This document shows, in pieces, positions 8,277 to 18,673 of a stretch of 64,000 nucleotides of DNA. This DNA comes from Paramoeba atlantica (lineage: Eukaryota > Discosea), in NCBI GenBank assembly GCA_977017575.1, contig CDRNVI010000029.1, positions 930,001-994,000 of the forward strand, written 5' to 3'. Every line of letters starts with the position of its first letter. Position 1 is the stretch's first letter. The notes under the pieces are model-generated. The model did no database searches. It was not told where the DNA came from and saw only the letters and a program-made list of their open reading frames with translations. Position numbers and translations under genes: made by a program.

Positions 8277-11200
8277 CTAGACGTAGATACTTGTGAGTTT
8301 CTGTATGACCGATGAAGTCTCCTCAGTAATGATACCCTCAGTTGAAGCTAGATGACTTAAGTGCAAGACTTCTGAAGACAGGACGGCATTTACAAAAAAT
8401 TTAGCACACCTGGGATCACATGCTACTGATTCATTCAAATAAACCGTGCGGTAGTGATTGGCAAGTTGCTCAAAAAGTGAAGGATTAAAAGTTGATTCTT
8501 TGTTGCTAAGATGCTTTTGTCCAATCACGACGAAAGTGGAGAGAAACCCAGGAAGATCCAGCTTCAGGTAGTTAAAGGTTAAGTCACTCGGAAGCGTTCG
8601 ATCTCGACGAAGGCTTATCATATACTGCAGCGCGGCGTCATACAACCCGGAAACCTCCTTGTAATGTAAAGAACTCTGATGTAGATGGAGGAATAAGTCA
8701 ACAAGAGGCTCAAAGCCACCAGGACCGTGTGATTGTGAAGCACATAGTGCGGTGGCTCGTAACACAATCTCACTCAGTGGTAAACCGTAGAGTCCATACA
8801 ATTCAGTAGATCTCACAAACTCTCCCCCGCGCAGTAATTTGACAGCAACTTGTTTTACCGTAGTGGAGGCTGTGTTCGACTCGTTCAACCACGGAAGCAG
8901 GTCATGTACTTTTGAAAAGTCGACGTCGGAGTGACAATCAGAATCCGTTTCCCCGTTGTTGGGGAAATCATCCATGAGACAACGAACACATTCAATGAGA
9001 AAAAATTCGCGTTGGATTTCATGGCACGACTTGTGATCTAACGGGGTAAGGCGAAAAACAGATTCATGACTGCCCTCAGTACGAGAAATAGCTTGTGCGG
9101 CTTTTTGCAGAGTATCATGTGCCGTGAGTAAGCAATCCATTGCCGAGTCAAAATCTCCAACTTCACAAAGTCGCCGGGCGGCATCGCGTAGTACCCTACC
9201 TGCCAACCCCGCATGTGTGTGATGTACCAAAACATCGTGTAGAAGAGTGATGACCGGAAGATACTTCCCCGAGTGACTGGGAGTTAATTTTTTATAAAAT
9301 GTGTACATAGCCTCTGAAGCAATGGAGTAGAAGTGAGCGATTGTGTTCTCAGAATTCTTATGTGTCAATTCTAATTTGTTCGGGCTAAAAAAATCATGAA
9401 AAATGAATCCACGCATGTCCTCTAGGGAAGCGCACTCCTCTAAAAACGTCTCTACGAAGATTCTAGCCAATTCCTTTCGAGAATGAGCCGTGAGTGCACT
9501 CTTCTCTTCATACGTCAGTAGTTGACCTGCTGTTTCAATCCAAAAAAACACAGAGCTCGTTACTACGAGCGCATGGGCTCGTCGAAATTCATGTTCTTGA
9601 ATTAGCCGAACACAATAAGATGAGAAAGCGGCGTGCACGAGCTCTGGAAACGGAACAAAGCTTTCTTTCTCGATCTTTGCCGTAAGCATTTCCATCATTA
9701 CGTGTACGTCCGAAAGCGGCAACGTTGTTAAGCAGTTCCCATTAGCGTCACACTTAAAAATGAATTTGAGACAAAACTGTAGATAGGTTGCGGTGGCAAC
9801 ATTAAAGGCCTTTGTTTCTTTTGGATTTCCCCCGATATGGGTACCAATACATGCCCCATCATCCAAACATCCACGCGCTCGGGCCATCGAGTCTGCGTCT
9901 AAATAAAGCGACAAACACTCCCATTGTTGTTCAGACCCCCTGATTTCTTCTAGGAGGAGTGCTATCTTCACGAAGTACGCCGCAGAGAGATGACTAATGC
10001 TAGCATTTCCAGACGACAAAACGCCTTGAAAATGCAGCAATTCGGGTCGATCATTCTTCCACACGTAAAGCCAGTGTTGAAGTATACTTGGAGAAGAGTA
10101 CTCTAGCAGATCCTTGGCCATAACTTCTGGATAGGATCCAACATTAACGGCACCTTCAAACCAGCGCGCCAGCAGATTGTGTGTTATGGGTATGGGATAA
10201 GATGCATTGTGCTGCTGCTGAATAAGCTCTGGAGAGAGCAGAAGCACACTCTCGACACCGAGATGCCATTTCAGATAATGTAAAGAAAAGTCCAGATGGA
10301 CATCGTGCAGATCTTGAAGGCTCGCATCAAGTAAAGGCAGAAACTGCAAAGCGAGAGCAAACAGAATTGCGTGGGCTTTGCAATTCGAAATTCTGTCCAA
10401 AACAAGTGCTTGAGCATATTCATGACCTGGGGAGTTCTGAAGAGGAATTTTGGGGTCTTCTGAAGACGCGCATAAAAATGAGCGCCATTGACAGATCGCT
10501 TCCCTGAAATTTACGGAATCGAACATGAAAATGTGCTTCCTCACTTCATGCAAGGTGCAATACGCCAGTCTTGCAAGGACTTTGGAAAGTCCTTTGCCTG
10601 AAGCATGATAAAGAAAATTGGACAGGCCTTGCTCATGCATAATTGTATTGCTTAGAATATGTATCAGTGTATGCAGGCCGTACTTCGTTAATTCCGGGAG
10701 CTCAAGTTCGTTATCAAATTTAGCAACGGGGACCGTCACTAAACAATGAGGTGTTCGTGCTACTTCGGCATCTAGACACAATTCGGGGACAATGTCGGTG
10801 TGTAACAGACAGTTACTTCCTGGAGCAAATGCACGTGGGCACGTTCTTTGACGGTCATCACTTTCTAAGGGCAGTAAATGAAATTCCACGCTTGGGATAA
10901 CCAAGGAAAGAAATTCTAACGATGAGATTTCCCCTGTTTGTCTCCGCAGCAAGTGTAGATCGTTGGCCCTCGAAACCAACATTACAGAAATTCTATTTGC
11001 CCAGAACCCAATTTGTAACGGAGACAGATCCCAAGAATTCGTCTGATCATGATCGGAATTCACCACTATGCCACACCGCCACGTCTCATTGCCGCTTACT
11101 GTTTCCACAACAACATAACGTCTGATCTCGGTCTCCGCATATGAACTATCTGAAGACTCTAGTTCAAGTAAAGACGCTCTCCCATCGTACAATACCCGTT

Positions 11201-12458
11201 TCGGGGACAAAATATCTATCTCAGAAAAGCAATCTACCTGAAAAAGAAGCCCCATACGCGAATGATCTTCTTCCCAAAGTGCTCGAGCACCGACGAGTCT
11301 TGTACTAGCCACTGGTAGTATTATTACGCCAGAGAGCTCTACGCGAGTTACAAGTTTATTATTCTCTTCACGTTCAACAATTCTAAACAAGTGCAGTTTT
11401 TGTAAGTCACAAATACCGAATAGGTCCCTTCCGACATGGATACAAGTGACAGCGTTGAGTTCTGGCGCTTCCGTAAGAGGGAAGTTACAATGGACTTTAG
11501 CTTCCTCGTTTTCTGGAATATTCATAAGAATCAATTCCGGGCGGTCAGTAAGAGCCACAATATATGACTGTTTGAGAGATTCGTCAACGATGGGGCATAT
11601 AGTTACCACTTTAGATCCTGATTTGGGTACTGAATGCTCAGATTCTGTATCGCTAGAACGCCACAAATTTAGCCATTTCTTCAGCTTTTTTGCGGCGTTT
11701 TCAGATCGTCCGACAAGTTTTTCATACGCAGCGCAGGCTTGAAGCGAAGCTTTACGCTTTGACAAAGACAAGATGAATTCAGAAAGCGGACTTCGGCTAG
11801 TCGCATCAGAGTCGTGCAATAAAAATAATAGGCTTAGTTCTTTGTTCCTCTGACTCTTTTCACGGAGGAACCGCATTGAAATGTAGCCTCCATTGCGGGT
11901 AGCTTCACGTAACATGTCGTCCAATCGATATTCATTGTGAATCGAACACATAACTTCAGATGATATGTCGACGATGAGCGGACAAGATTCTTTTTGCACT
12001 CGAACAAGAAGCGTTACACATCGGTAGGGCGACGAAATTAAAAGCACGATTCTTATTGTGTCAAAGCATCCCTCTTCCTGCGCGCCTTCAGCAGCCCCCG
12101 CAGCTTCTTGCAGTGAGACCCGAACACTACTACTCTTCTCTCTTGGGTATTCGAATTTTGGTTTCATTGCACCAATCCCGCAGATGTATGGGGCGTAAAT
12201 GAGTAGATGAGACAGATTTTCGCAATTAGGCTTGTCTTCCGTAACAGTCAAATGAATCATAGAGTTTGCTATCCCATAATTGAGAGTGTAACCGTTGGCT
12301 GTGGAAATAGGAGTGTTAATGCAAGAAGCCGATTGCGAGGACATATTTCTAGACGCCACTTGCTCGTGAATAGAGTCCATACCCGTGCGATTCAGCTGAC
12401 CATGGCTGTCCAATGCGTAGCTTTGTGCCCCTCTTAAACTTGGTATCCAATGTAACAT
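8277..12458 (-). CDS. Large beta-propeller plus helical-repeat protein, candidate nucleoporin
   Basis: 1393 residues, the longest gene here. The first 500 or so residues look beta-rich with a helical insertion (about 240-275). The rest is rich in leucine and helical pairs, without coiled-coil heptads. That order, propeller then solenoid, and the length fit the Nup160/Nup120 class of Y-complex nucleoporins; trypanosomes have a protein of similar size and architecture (TbNup152). No signature motif is conclusive, and a vesicle-coat or other solenoid protein is possible. It starts at an ATG and ends in TAG, which shows TAG works as a stop in this genome. Confidence 0.75.
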   Translation of the reverse strand: MLHWIPSLRGAQSYALDSHGQLNRTGMDSIHEQVASRNMSSQSASCINTPISTANGYTLNYGIANSMIHLTVTEDKPNCENLSHLLIYAPYICGIGAMKPKFEYPREKSSSVRVSLQEAAGAAEGAQEEGCFDTIRIVLLISSPYRCVTLLVRVQKESCPLIVDISSEVMCSIHNEYRLDDMLREATRNGGYISMRFLREKSQRNKELSLLFLLHDSDATSRSPLSEFILSLSKRKASLQACAAYEKLVGRSENAAKKLKKWLNLWRSSDTESEHSVPKSGSKVVTICPIVDESLKQSYIVALTDRPELILMNIPENEEAKVHCNFPLTEAPELNAVTCIHVGRDLFGICDLQKLHLFRIVEREENNKLVTRVELSGVIILPVASTRLVGARALWEEDHSRMGLLFQVDCFSEIDILSPKRVLYDGRASLLELESSDSSYAETEIRRYVVVETVSGNETWRCGIVVNSDHDQTNSWDLSPLQIGFWANRISVMLVSRANDLHLLRRQTGEISSLEFLSLVIPSVEFHLLPLESDDRQRTCPRAFAPGSNCLLHTDIVPELCLDAEVARTPHCLVTVPVAKFDNELELPELTKYGLHTLIHILSNTIMHEQGLSNFLYHASGKGLSKVLARLAYCTLHEVRKHIFMFDSVNFREAICQWRSFLCASSEDPKIPLQNSPGHEYAQALVLDRISNCKAHAILFALALQFLPLLDASLQDLHDVHLDFSLHYLKWHLGVESVLLLSPELIQQQHNASYPIPITHNLLARWFEGAVNVGSYPEVMAKDLLEYSSPSILQHWLYVWKNDRPELLHFQGVLSSGNASISHLSAAYFVKIALLLEEIRGSEQQWECLSLYLDADSMARARGCLDDGACIGTHIGGNPKETKAFNVATATYLQFCLKFIFKCDANGNCLTTLPLSDVHVMMEMLTAKIEKESFVPFPELVHAAFSSYCVRLIQEHEFRRAHALVVTSSVFFWIETAGQLLTYEEKSALTAHSRKELARIFVETFLEECASLEDMRGFIFHDFFSPNKLELTHKNSENTIAHFYSIASEAMYTFYKKLTPSHSGKYLPVITLLHDVLVHHTHAGLAGRVLRDAARRLCEVGDFDSAMDCLLTAHDTLQKAAQAISRTEGSHESVFRLTPLDHKSCHEIQREFFLIECVRCLMDDFPNNGETDSDCHSDVDFSKVHDLLPWLNESNTASTTVKQVAVKLLRGGEFVRSTELYGLYGLPLSEIVLRATALCASQSHGPGGFEPLVDLFLHLHQSSLHYKEVSGLYDAALQYMISLRRDRTLPSDLTFNYLKLDLPGFLSTFVVIGQKHLSNKESTFNPSLFEQLANHYRTVYLNESVACDPRCAKFFVNAVLSSEVLHLSHLASTEGIITEETSSVIQKLTSIYV

Positions 12459-12621
12459 TTGAGTATCAGTTCGTTTGTGTAAGTAGGGAAATAAGAAAGA
12501 AAGCTTCTGTGTGTAGGATACAGATAAATGTAGATCGTACAGCTTGATTTAAAACGTACCGATACATGCTCAACGTAAAAATTCTCTAGTTTTTTACTCT
12601 AATTAAGATACGTGGACGTCC

Positions 12622-14700
12622 CTATTTGCTGGAAACCATAGTATGCATGTGCAAGACAGGCTTGATTTGTAGTTTATTCTTCAGAACAGCTTCTCTGGCT
12701 AAATCTCTCGTCACAAAAACAATGCGCTTGTGAATGTTCTTGATAGCATTGAATAAAAGGAGAGAGGCTTTGATATCTGAAAAACTAAGTGGAATTTCAT
12801 GGTGGGGTACACAGGCAGGAATACTTTTTTGAGACAGATTGCAATAAAAAGCTTCAAAAACACCTGATGGTGGTAAAATACGGAACCATTCGTGCTCGAG
12901 CGCTAAATTCAATACCTCACGTGCAGTGCTGTTTGCACTGCTGTTTTGAGTATCCGATTTCAGAGGACTTTTGTCGGATAGCAATTCACCAAGGCTTGTG
13001 AAGGGAATTAGGGCAACTCCCCCGTCCCGCTTGTGGTACTCAGACATAACACGGACGAAACCTTTCCGCAAGTGAGGATGTGTTAAAGAAAACACAGCCG
13101 TCGAATCGAGCAAAACAAGAGTGGCCTTGTTGTTTGAGGATAAACATAATCCTTGATAGAACTCAATTTCGCTTCTTACGGTAAATGCATGAATACGATT
13201 TATAACGTTCTGCGTACTAGTCAACAGAGGCTTAGATTCGCCAAAGCCGGCCTCGTAGAAAATGGTGAGGAATGTGGCAAATAGTTGGGTAGATACCTCA
13301 GAAACTGAGCGTACGAAGTTAACATCTATTTCGGACACTTCCGGTACCATGAATTTACTTGTATGATAGTTGAAAAGATCTGCGTTTATTGCACAGTCGT
13401 CAACTGATAAGGCGCCAAATTGCAGAATGAGCTTCAGTAGAGCAAGTAGTTTATGTAAAGTGTGGTCAAACTCTGAGCACGTGTGTAATGCATTGGATAG
13501 AACAGCCTGAAATTTGTGATCTGCTAACTGTTGCCCATGCCGCGCAATCATTTCGGCAAATAGAGCAAGAAAAAGGTCAGGCTCGTGATCTGATAAGCAG
13601 GGTAAGACATTTTCTCTTATTTCTTTGCAAAGTTCAGGTTCAAACGTACAAGTTAGGTGCAAAATTTCTTCGTATGTGCGAGTGGTAGTTCGTTCCATAG
13701 CACGTGATGCCGTGAATATAGCAAATGAATATAGCAGAACTTTGACATTACCATTAGCATTAAGTCGAGCAAAATTCAAAATAAGACACACTACTTCAGG
13801 ACAAAATAGCTCAGATTTCTTACTATTCGCGGTAGATAACATAGAAACGCAATGGCGAAGTTTAGTTTGCGGGTCAAAACGTGGGTTCTCCAATATGCTC
13901 GAAACAAATGAAATGTATGAAGCGCACTCCACACCAACAACTGATCCATCCTTGAACACTGCAATAGCTTCTTCAATCATTCCATTCTTAAACAGGTATT
14001 CAACATATTTCATGTAGGTGATGCACAGCAAACTTTGTGAGGATTCACGGATTAATTGATAAAAGTCTCGTGGGTAACTTACTGGAAAGGGTGGTTCGCA
14101 CGAGCTGAGACACTCTTCAAACAATAGAATCGTTAGATCGCTATTTGGTATCCGTTTATGGTCAAGTACGTAGCACACTGCTTGAACGGTCATTTTACTC
14201 TCGTAAAGTAGAAGAAGAGAGGAGTCATAATCTTCCTTTGTCAAGGTAATATCAACCATTGACATTTCTTCGAAAAAGCGAATTATTGCATTCGCGTTCT
14301 TCTCATGAATCGCCTTGTACAGAACGTTGCGATAACAAGCATATGATGGAATGACATTTAGTGAGCTTAAAGCGTCTAAAATATTCATTGAAGCAGAAAG
14401 CGATGGAATATTTTTTAGGCAAGTTAAAGCTTCGAAACGACGCTGCGCACATTCTTCGTAGCTATCGGGGATATTTGTGCCACCAATACTGAGCGGGACA
14501 ATACGATAGGGCTCTTCATTCACAGAGGTTATGTATCGCAGCTTTCGTGGGGCAAGGTCACGCTCGGGAAGCGTTCTACCCATTTTTCTCGAGTCTGCTT
14601 CTGCGAAACACCTGTATCGTATGTGTGGGGATACCTCCTCACAAGGCAAAACAGGAATCGGCTTCGGCCGCTCCGGCACTGTATTAGCCCAATTTTGCAT
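12622..14700 (-). CDS. Helical-repeat (PPR-like) protein with C-terminal PIN-like domain
   Basis: 692 residues. From about 100 to 450 there are repeated helical pairs of pentatricopeptide character (for example SYACYRNVLYKAIHEKNANA and LCITYMKYVEYLFKNGMIEE). The C-terminal 170 residues read like a PIN nuclease fold: ATLVLLDSTAVFS gives the first Asp, and RIVFVTRDLAREAVLKNKL resembles the last PIN strand and helix. PPR proteins act in organellar RNA processing, and a PPR joined to a metallonuclease domain recalls protein-only RNase P, though PRORP uses a NYN fold. An organellar RNA endonuclease is an inference. Ends in TAG. Confidence 0.75.
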   Translation of the reverse strand: MQNWANTVPERPKPIPVLPCEEVSPHIRYRCFAEADSRKMGRTLPERDLAPRKLRYITSVNEEPYRIVPLSIGGTNIPDSYEECAQRRFEALTCLKNIPSLSASMNILDALSSLNVIPSYACYRNVLYKAIHEKNANAIIRFFEEMSMVDITLTKEDYDSSLLLLYESKMTVQAVCYVLDHKRIPNSDLTILLFEECLSSCEPPFPVSYPRDFYQLIRESSQSLLCITYMKYVEYLFKNGMIEEAIAVFKDGSVVGVECASYISFVSSILENPRFDPQTKLRHCVSMLSTANSKKSELFCPEVVCLILNFARLNANGNVKVLLYSFAIFTASRAMERTTTRTYEEILHLTCTFEPELCKEIRENVLPCLSDHEPDLFLALFAEMIARHGQQLADHKFQAVLSNALHTCSEFDHTLHKLLALLKLILQFGALSVDDCAINADLFNYHTSKFMVPEVSEIDVNFVRSVSEVSTQLFATFLTIFYEAGFGESKPLLTSTQNVINRIHAFTVRSEIEFYQGLCLSSNNKATLVLLDSTAVFSLTHPHLRKGFVRVMSEYHKRDGGVALIPFTSLGELLSDKSPLKSDTQNSSANSTAREVLNLALEHEWFRILPPSGVFEAFYCNLSQKSIPACVPHHEIPLSFSDIKASLLLFNAIKNIHKRIVFVTRDLAREAVLKNKLQIKPVLHMHTMVSSK

Positions 14701-14890
14701 TCAACTGCGTCATAAGTGACAGTTTTAAATACAACTAAATTTAAAGCTAGAAATAGAAAAGTTTCTTAATTATGCCATCCACTTTGTTTAAAAGAACACG
14801 CAGTGGTTGCTGCGAAAACAAAAACCAAAAAATGTAAAAAAAACCACAATCCATCATTCAGCGTCAGACACATGTTCTATGGAAAGAACT

Positions 14891-17116
14891 TCATTCAAAC
14901 TCCTTTAGCCAAGAGTGTTGCAACAGTTCTGCCGCAGAGGGACGTCGCATCGGGTCTCGCTCGAAGCATAATGACAAGAAATCCGTAACCTGGGGATCGA
15001 GATCCGACGGCATTTGGGATGGAAGACCGGCGGAGTTGGCAATGTGGTACACGGCACTCCACATGGAACTAAACTCCGGCCACGGGGGTTTTCCAGTGAG
15101 CATCTCGACTAGGGTGCAGCCCACGCTCCAGATGTCAGCTTTTGCACCGTATCCTCCGGAGTCTTCTTTAATTACCTCCGGGGCCATCCAGTAGGGCGTT
15201 CCTACCATAGAGCGACATCCATGGGATTTGTTACAGAGCGTTTCAATGGAACGACTGCACCCAAAATCGGCCAATTTAATCACCCCGTTGGTGCCCACCA
15301 GAATATTTTCTCCTTTGAGGTCGCGATGCACAATGTTGTTCTCGTGGAGGTATTGGACACCTTCGACAATCTGCCGAAGCCAGGCACGAATAACATCGAG
15401 AGACAGCTGTGTGAATTTTTTAATAAACGAACGTAAGTTTCCCCCCATGACGTGCTCCATGAAAATACAAATACGTCCCGCTTCCATGTCCTCTACATAG
15501 CCCTCCAGTCGGACAATATTTTTGTGTTGTAGGCGCTGCAAGAGACTGATTTCGTTGCGAAGGGTGCGTAGGTCAGACTCTGCGTCCTCAAGTGAGCCGA
15601 CATCAATGATTTTCACTGCTGTAATGACTCCAGTCGGAAGTACGGCCTCGTACACACAACCATAAGACCCTTTCCCTATGAGACGTCCGATACTCGCCCG
15701 TTTCGCCAAAGCTCGGAATTCCTCATTGGTTTTTTGCTGCTTCCCAGAGGTTTGTATCACTTCACTTTCGGAGTTGCGTTGGAGTGGAACACTCGTCGAT
15801 TTATCACGGGATAGACTAAGCTCCGTTCGTACGTTGTTCTCGGATGTCTGCGTTTTCGAATCTATACTCTCCTCCCCTTTAAAACTAACGGAGAGCGAGG
15901 ATCGCGCGCTGGAGATCTCACTTCTGTCATCGCCCTGGAAACTCAAATAACCCAACGACAGTTTCTCCCTCCACATCCGCTGATACCGAAACGTGGCATC
16001 CAGAAAATCCCCCAGCGCGTTATCCCCCCGCGCCACCCTCCGCGGCGCCCCCCTCAACGCCCCCTGCTGCCAGCACCCCATCACCCACCCCCCTTTCACC
16101 AAACTCTCACACCCCTCCCCGTGCCGCATCCCCTTCATAAAATACCCATGAAACACCTCCCCATCCGCCCACCGAAACGAGCCCCGCCCGTGGGGCTTGG
16201 ACGCCCTAAACCCCCCCTCGTACACGTTCCCCTCCACCATCCGCCACACCCCATACCCCTCCCGGCGGTCGCCCTCCCAGGTGCCGTAGTACTCCGAGCC
16301 GTCCGCGTAGGTCACCCGGCCCACCCCCTCCCGGGCGTCCCCGACCCACTCCCCGTCGTAGCGGCACTCCGGGGTCTCCTCCCTCCCGCGGCCGTGGCGC
16401 TGGTTGTTGCGGTAGGCCCCGTGGTAGTACCCGGCGCCGTGGGGGGCGGTGGTCCGGCCGATCCCCTCTCGTTGGTTGTGGGCGAAGGCGCCGTGGTAGG
16501 TGGTGCCGTCGGCCCAGGTGTAGGTGCCGGTGCCGGTCTGGGTGTTGTGGGCCCAGTCGCCGGTGTAGGTGTCGTGGGTGTCGGCGAAGGTGAAGGTGCC
16601 GTGGCCGTGGGGGAGGCCGAGGGGGGAGAGCTGGCCGTGGTAGGTGCCGTCGGGGGTGTGGAGGGTGTGGAGGGGGGGAGAGGGGGTGGGGGTGTTGGGG
16701 GGATCGGGGTGGGAAGGGCGAAGGGGGTTGTTGCTCGTGTGGCTGTTGCTGTTACTGTGGGGATTGAAGAGGAGGGAGGAGGAGAGGGGGGTAGAGGGGG
16801 TGGGGGAGGTGGTGGGTTTGTTGTGGTTGTTATGTTGGGGATCGTTGTAGTTATTGCTATTGTTATTCTGGGTGGTGGTGGTAGTGGTATTTTGGGGATT
16901 GAGGAGAATTGAGGAGGAGAGGGGGAGGGAGGGCGTGGGGTTGTTCTGCCTGCAGTTGTGTTTGTTATCGTGGGTAATGTTGTTATTGTGCGTGTTGCTG
17001 CTGTTGGGATTGAAGAAGGGGGAGGAGGAGAGGGGGAGAGAGGGTGTGGGGGGAGAAGGAGAGGGGGAAGGTGTGATGGGAAGGGAGGGGGGAGGGGGAA
17101 GATGGGATGAGGCCAT
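14891..17116 (-). CDS. MORN-repeat protein kinase (STE/MAPKKK-like)
   Basis: 741 residues. Residues 1-145 are low complexity: Pro/Ser blocks alternating with Asn/Thr runs. About eight MORN repeats follow (about 155-345; e.g. YTGDWAHNTQTGTGTYTWAD, YYGTWEGDRREGYGVW), then a linker of Ser/Thr character and a complete kinase (about 470-740). Kinase landmarks: GKGSYGCVY loop, AVKIID lysine, HRDLKGENIL catalytic loop, DFG, and GTPYWMAPEVI, typical of STE11/MEKK-like kinases. MORN repeats usually bind membranes or cytoskeletal partners. The coding strand is very C-rich in the first half and drops to average GC in the kinase. Confidence 0.92.
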   Translation of the reverse strand: MASSHLPPPPSLPITPSPSPSPPTPSLPLSSSPFFNPNSSNTHNNNITHDNKHNCRQNNPTPSLPLSSSILLNPQNTTTTTTQNNNSNNYNDPQHNNHNKPTTSPTPSTPLSSSLLFNPHSNSNSHTSNNPLRPSHPDPPNTPTPSPPLHTLHTPDGTYHGQLSPLGLPHGHGTFTFADTHDTYTGDWAHNTQTGTGTYTWADGTTYHGAFAHNQREGIGRTTAPHGAGYYHGAYRNNQRHGRGREETPECRYDGEWVGDAREGVGRVTYADGSEYYGTWEGDRREGYGVWRMVEGNVYEGGFRASKPHGRGSFRWADGEVFHGYFMKGMRHGEGCESLVKGGWVMGCWQQGALRGAPRRVARGDNALGDFLDATFRYQRMWREKLSLGYLSFQGDDRSEISSARSSLSVSFKGEESIDSKTQTSENNVRTELSLSRDKSTSVPLQRNSESEVIQTSGKQQKTNEEFRALAKRASIGRLIGKGSYGCVYEAVLPTGVITAVKIIDVGSLEDAESDLRTLRNEISLLQRLQHKNIVRLEGYVEDMEAGRICIFMEHVMGGNLRSFIKKFTQLSLDVIRAWLRQIVEGVQYLHENNIVHRDLKGENILVGTNGVIKLADFGCSRSIETLCNKSHGCRSMVGTPYWMAPEVIKEDSGGYGAKADIWSVGCTLVEMLTGKPPWPEFSSMWSAVYHIANSAGLPSQMPSDLDPQVTDFLSLCFERDPMRRPSAAELLQHSWLKEFE

Positions 17117-17488
17117 AGGTGATATCGATCGGTGTCTGTACTACAGACGGTAGAAAATACACCCGGCGGTCAGGGTGGGGGGTTCATGTAAAGAGGAGGG
17201 TGGAAAATGGGATGTCAAATCTATTGTTTGGTTTCCTTTGTCAAATAAGAGGATATTACAACTCATAAACTGGTAGAAAGAAGGAAAGACTGGGAAAGAG
17301 TAGAGGAGTGATGATCTGAGTCATGCGCTCCCTACTTTAGCCCATCTTTCTTCCTTTCCAGCCGAGTCGAAATACACTGAAATTTTAACATTGCTACAAT
17401 TTTCAGCGAAAAGTGAAGCACAAGTAGAAAAATCTGATGGCTCAGTACTCTTCATGGGAATTTGGCACCCGCATCCTATCTGGTCATA
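17117..17488. other. Intergenic, 372 bases
   Basis: No gene, RNA or repeat recognised. Confidence 0.5.
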
Positions 17489-18673
17489 TTAATTTTTCTT
17501 TGATCCCGCTCGCGGAGGGTTAAACTTAAAGTGCAGAATATCTCCATCCAAGACTTCATAAGTCTTCCCCTCCTGACGCAGTTTCCCCGCTTCCTTACAC
17601 TGGCTCATGTCCTTGGTTTCCTCGAAATCCGCCCAGTGCACCGTATCGGCACAGATAAACCCTTTTTCCATGTCACTGTGAATTCGTCCAGCCGCCTGCG
17701 GGGCTTTCATCCCTTTTTGTATCGTCCAGCACCGCACCTCGTCCTCCCCTGCGGTAAAAAAATGCAGCAAATGGATACTACGGTACCCCTCCGTAACGAT
17801 ACGAGACACAGAGGAGCGTGCCTCGGGGCTTTCCTCTGAGGCGGGCTTCTCACTTTCCGCTTTTTCTTGTAATTGAAGTTCATGTTCTACAGAAAAAGGA
17901 ATCATGGGCTCTCCAGTTCGTGCATCAATCCACGATTTAAGTTGGGGAAGCCACTTGTTACGCTTACGCAGAAAATCACGCTGGGTCATGTTGATCAAAA
18001 ACACTCCAGGCTTCGCGGTGAGTAAGTGGAGCGTGTTGAGGAATTCGATCTCTTTGGCATTCCAACTACAGCAGCGAATTTGGTCCCCACGTTCCAGGAC
18101 TTCCTTAATTTTTTTCAGATGCTCTAACTCCACCACTTTAGTTTTGTCAATCCCACGGTCGACGATCGGTTGAATCCGTTCCATCACTTGAGTAACGTTT
18201 TCCAAGTCTTTTATCGCCAACTCATTGAATATTAGCTCCAGGTCCCGGATGGGGTTGACCTCTCCCTCCACATGGGTGATCATCTCGTCCTCGAACACAC
18301 GTACCATGTGGTAGATCCCGTCTACCGCCCCAATGTGGCTTAGAAATGCATTCCCAAGTCCCTGGCCCTCGGCGGCTCCTTTGACCAGTCCGGCAATGTC
18401 GGTCACATGTAACATTGTGGGAACTTCACTTCGAGGCTTGAACACGCGACAGAGCTCCTCGTAACGTGCGTCTGGGACCGGAACTTTGGCCTGGTTAGGT
18501 TCGATGGTGCAAAATGGAAAATTTTCCGCCGCCACTGTTTGTTTAGTCAGGAGGTTGAAAAAGGAGGATTTGCCCACGTTCGGAAGTCCAACGATGCCCA
18601 TTTTTAGAGAGGTACCAGGTCGTCCAAGAAGTACAGTTTTGGGTGCGGGTTCTTCTTTCTTTTTGGGTGGCAT
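17489..18673 (-). CDS. OLA1: Obg-like ATPase OLA1 (YchF family)
   Basis: 394 residues, the usual size. P-loop GLPNVGKSSFFN (G1), the switch region NFPFCTIEPNQ, and DIAGLVKGAAEGQGLGN (G3) are diagnostic. In place of the GTPase NKxD, NMTQRDF is present, as in the ATP-preferring YchF group. The C-terminal TGS-like domain ends in YEVLDGDILHFKFN. Cytosolic ATPase linked to ribosomes, stress and proteostasis. The start is the ATG of MPPKKKEEP, matching the human MPPKK start; a strong pyrimidine tract with AG lies at 18715-18736. Confidence 0.96.
   Translation of the reverse strand: MPPKKKEEPAPKTVLLGRPGTSLKMGIVGLPNVGKSSFFNLLTKQTVAAENFPFCTIEPNQAKVPVPDARYEELCRVFKPRSEVPTMLHVTDIAGLVKGAAEGQGLGNAFLSHIGAVDGIYHMVRVFEDEMITHVEGEVNPIRDLELIFNELAIKDLENVTQVMERIQPIVDRGIDKTKVVELEHLKKIKEVLERGDQIRCCSWNAKEIEFLNTLHLLTAKPGVFLINMTQRDFLRKRNKWLPQLKSWIDARTGEPMIPFSVEHELQLQEKAESEKPASEESPEARSSVSRIVTEGYRSIHLLHFFTAGEDEVRCWTIQKGMKAPQAAGRIHSDMEKGFICADTVHWADFEETKDMSQCKEAGKLRQEGKTYEVLDGDILHFKFNPPRAGSKKN

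Noticed and set aside
16121-16912. Plus-strand 263-codon frame
   Set aside because: Antisense of the GC-rich MORN repeat region; Val/Gly/Pro bias from the repeat complement.
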